A stretch of 64,000 nucleotides of DNA. Source: Variovorax sp. UMC13. GTDB taxonomy: Bacteria; Pseudomonadota; Gammaproteobacteria; Burkholderiales; Burkholderiaceae_C. Location of the stretch: positions 1-64,000 of the forward strand of contig NZ_LZZW01000040.1 in NCBI RefSeq assembly GCF_014170375.1, read 5' to 3'. A program made the position numbers and the translations under genes. A model generated the notes under the pieces. It was not told the origin of the DNA, did not search any database, and saw only the letters and a list, made by a program, of their open reading frames with translations. How positions within the stretch are numbered: the first letter of the stretch is position 1; each line of letters begins with the position of its first letter. Shown here one piece after another: positions 62,112 to 64,000 of the stretch.

Positions 62112-64000
62112 CACAGGGTTCCGTGCGGGGAGGTTGGAGAGGTGTCTGGAGGGTTCTGGGCGGGGATGTCCTCGCGCCGGGGCAGCACGAAGCCGAAGCG
62201 CGCGCCGGCGCCGGGCTCACCCACGGCCCACACCGTGCCGCCGTGGCGTTCGACGATGCGCTTGACGTTGGCCAGGCCGATGCCCGTGCCTTCGAATTCC
62301 TCGGCCTGGTGCAGGCGCTGGAACACGCCGAAGAGCTTGCCGACGTACTGCATCTGGAAGCCGACGCCGTTGTCCTCGATCTCGAGGCCGTCACCCGCTT
62401 CGGTGCTGACGGTGCGCACCACGATGCGCGCGGGATCGCGGCCGCGCGAGTACTTCAGGGCATTGGCCAGCAGGTTGCGCGTCGCGACCTGCAGCAGCAG
62501 GGGATCGGCATGGATCGCCGGATAGTGCGCGTCCAGCACCCATTCGACCTGCCGCTGCGGCGGCTCCTGGCGCGAGAGTTCGCGCACCAGGTCGCCGACC
62601 AGCAAGCGTGTGTCGACCGGACGCCGCTTGAGCGCGGCGCGCCCCATGCGCGAGAAGTCCAGCAGCGCATCGACCAGCTGGCCGGCGAAGGAGGCGGCGT
62701 CCTTGACGTTCGCCATGTAGCGCAGCGCGCGCGGCGACAGCGCCTTGCCCTCGGCGTCGACCACCAGGTCGACATAGCCGGCGATGTGGCGCATCGGCGC
62801 CCGCAGGTCGTGCGACACCGTGTACGAGAAGGCTTCGAGTTCCTTGTTCACGCGGGTGAGTTCGTGCGCCACTTCGGCCAGTTCCTCGGCCCGCCGCAGC
62901 ACGATGCCGATCAGCGCCTGCCGCAGTTCGCCGACGGCGCCGATCTCGGCATCGGACCAGGCCTGGGCGCTGCCGCGGATGCGCTCCTGCCAGCTCTCGA
63001 AGCTCTTGCGCGGGTGGATGCGCCCGTCCTCGGCGATGGCGTTCTTGCGCGGGTTGCCGGCCCAGGTCACGGTCTTGACGATCTCCGGCCGGAACCACAG
63101 GATCAGGTGGCGGTGCACCTGCGAGATCGAGACCGCCAGCACGCCGGCGGCCGAGAACTGGAGCGCCGCCGCGGGTGCGTAGTGCCGGGCCAGCGTGTCG
63201 CTGTGATAGACCTCCTGGCCGAGGCCGGAGATCCATTGCGCCAGGCCCTGGATGTCGGCCTCGGGTGGCACGTCGCCGACGCTCCAGACCGCGTCGTCCA
63301 GCACCACCGCGGCCCCGGTGGCCCGCGCGACGCGCAGCATCAGCGAGGGTTCCAGCACCAGGCGCTTGAGCGTGGCATCGCTGTCCGACAGGTGCGCGAC
63401 GATCTGCAGCGTCAGCTGGCGCAGCACCAGCCGTTCGGCGACCAGGCGATTGGCTTCCTTCGAGCTGATCTGCAGCGCGAGCAACTGACCGAGATGCTCG
63501 CAGGCCAGCCGCGTCGACATGCCGATGAAGCGCGGCGCGTGGTCGTGGCAGGACACCAGGCCCCAGAGCTGCCCGTCGATGACGATCGAGACCGACATGG
63601 ACGACAGCGTGCCCATGTTGCGCATGTACTCGAGGTGGACCGGCGACACGCTGCGCAGTTGTGCCTGCGACAGGTCGATGTCCGCGGCGGACAGCGAGGC
63701 GGCCTCGATGCGCAAGGGGACCGGGATGTAGTTGGCATCGGCGATCAGCCGGAACTGGTTGAGCACGTAGAGCGCGCGCGCCTGCTGGGGGATGTCGCCG
63801 GCCGGGAAATGATGGCCCGCATAGCTGTCGTAGCCGGCATCGATGGCCTCGGCCATGACCTCGCCATGGCCCGCTTCGTCGAAACGGTAGACCAGGCAGC
63901 GGCCGAAGCCGGTCAGGCGCTTCATCTCGACCGCCACGAGCTGCGTCAGCGCCGGCACCGAATCGGCCTCCTGCAGGCGGGGCAGGAAGACCCGCGTCAG
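62111..64000 (-). CDS. Phytochrome-type histidine kinase (5' end outside window)
   Basis: At least 629 residues of a bacteriophytochrome-like light-sensing kinase; the frame runs through the right edge, so the N-terminal PAS domain with its possible bilin-binding Cys is missing. The GAF domain shows 'GRCLVYRFDEAGHGEVMAEA' and 'HHFPAGDIPQQARALYVLNQ', the phytochrome signature, and 'GLVSCHDHAPRFI' with its conserved His residues. A PHY domain follows, with 'GNPRKNAIAEDGRIHPRKSF' (the PRxSF tongue motif). HisKA has 'AFSYTVSHDLRAPMRHIAGY' and the ATPase domain 'NLLANALKYSRGRDPARIVV' and 'GTGIGLANVKRIVERHGG'. It heads the three-gene signalling operon. Confidence 0.9.
   Translation of the reverse strand: MTRVFLPRLQEADSVPALTQLVAVEMKRLTGFGRCLVYRFDEAGHGEVMAEAIDAGYDSYAGHHFPAGDIPQQARALYVLNQFRLIADANYIPVPLRIEAASLSAADIDLSQAQLRSVSPVHLEYMRNMGTLSSMSVSIVIDGQLWGLVSCHDHAPRFIGMSTRLACEHLGQLLALQISSKEANRLVAERLVLRQLTLQIVAHLSDSDATLKRLVLEPSLMLRVARATGAAVVLDDAVWSVGDVPPEADIQGLAQWISGLGQEVYHSDTLARHYAPAAALQFSAAGVLAVSISQVHRHLILWFRPEIVKTVTWAGNPRKNAIAEDGRIHPRKSFESWQERIRGSAQAWSDAEIGAVGELRQALIGIVLRRAEELAEVAHELTRVNKELEAFSYTVSHDLRAPMRHIAGYVDLVVDAEGKALSPRALRYMANVKDAASFAGQLVDALLDFSRMGRAALKRRPVDTRLLVGDLVRELSRQEPPQRQVEWVLDAHYPAIHADPLLLQVATRNLLANALKYSRGRDPARIVVRTVSTEAGDGLEIEDNGVGFQMQYVGKLFGVFQRLHQAEEFEGTGIGLANVKRIVERHGGTVWAVGEPGAGARFGFVLPRREDIPAQNPPDTSPTSPHGTL

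Overview
The window is GC-rich Gram-negative DNA with tightly packed operons. The porin, Coq7, type II secretion genes, cyanophycin synthetase pair and gene style point to the Burkholderiales, most likely a Comamonadaceae member close to Variovorax. This placement is inferred from gene content and composition, not from a marker gene. I see no rRNA, tRNA, CRISPR array, insertion sequence or prophage.

Region 1 (1-17 kb) is transport and housekeeping. A lipocalin runs in from the left edge. A HAD phosphatase lies downstream of a three-gene Fbp/Afu-type ABC importer (SBP, double permease, ATPase), which is divergent from zwf. A dipeptide/oligopeptide ABC operon (dppB, M20 amidohydrolase, dppA-like, dppC, dppD, dppF) follows, then a trimeric porin with a clear terminator, coq7 and an OsmC-family gene.

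Region 2 (17-31 kb) begins with an intergenic locus that looks like a complete small-RNA gene (promoter, two hairpins, terminator) and a tandem copy of a dispersed repeat. Biosynthetic ilvA follows. Next is a full type II secretion cluster in the order gspG-H-I-J-K-L-M-N-D-E-F, with a short GspC-like gene divergent from gspG and a 5'-nucleotidase gene behind gspF.

Region 3 (31-49 kb) is a phosphorus-scavenging island. It holds a Tat-exported phosphocholine-type phospholipase C, 8-oxoguanine deaminase, a Tat-exported lipoxygenase, a 2-aminoethylphosphonate-type ABC importer with an HpnW-type FAD oxidoreductase, an SbmA-like ABC protein, queC, and two alkaline phosphatases followed by an unknown secreted protein. 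Three transcription units (phospholipase C, phosphonate importer, alkaline phosphatases) have GTCA-type half-sites at 11-bp spacing followed 10 bp later by a similar -10-like hexamer. This is the layout of PhoB-dependent promoters. The Tat-dependent phospholipase and lipoxygenase lie next to the type II secretion genes, and a Tat-then-T2SS export route would fit.

Region 4 (49-64 kb) contains a four-gene module of two roadblock/LC7 proteins, a small Ras-like GTPase and an unknown protein, preceded by a strikingly AT-rich intergenic stretch. A cyanophycin locus follows: an ABC exporter-like protein and a DUF1854 protein, divergent from two CphA paralogs, the first with a degenerate Mur-ligase nucleotide site. 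A light-signalling set closes the window: a phytochrome-type histidine kinase cut by the right edge, an Rcp1-like response regulator and a hybrid histidine kinase.
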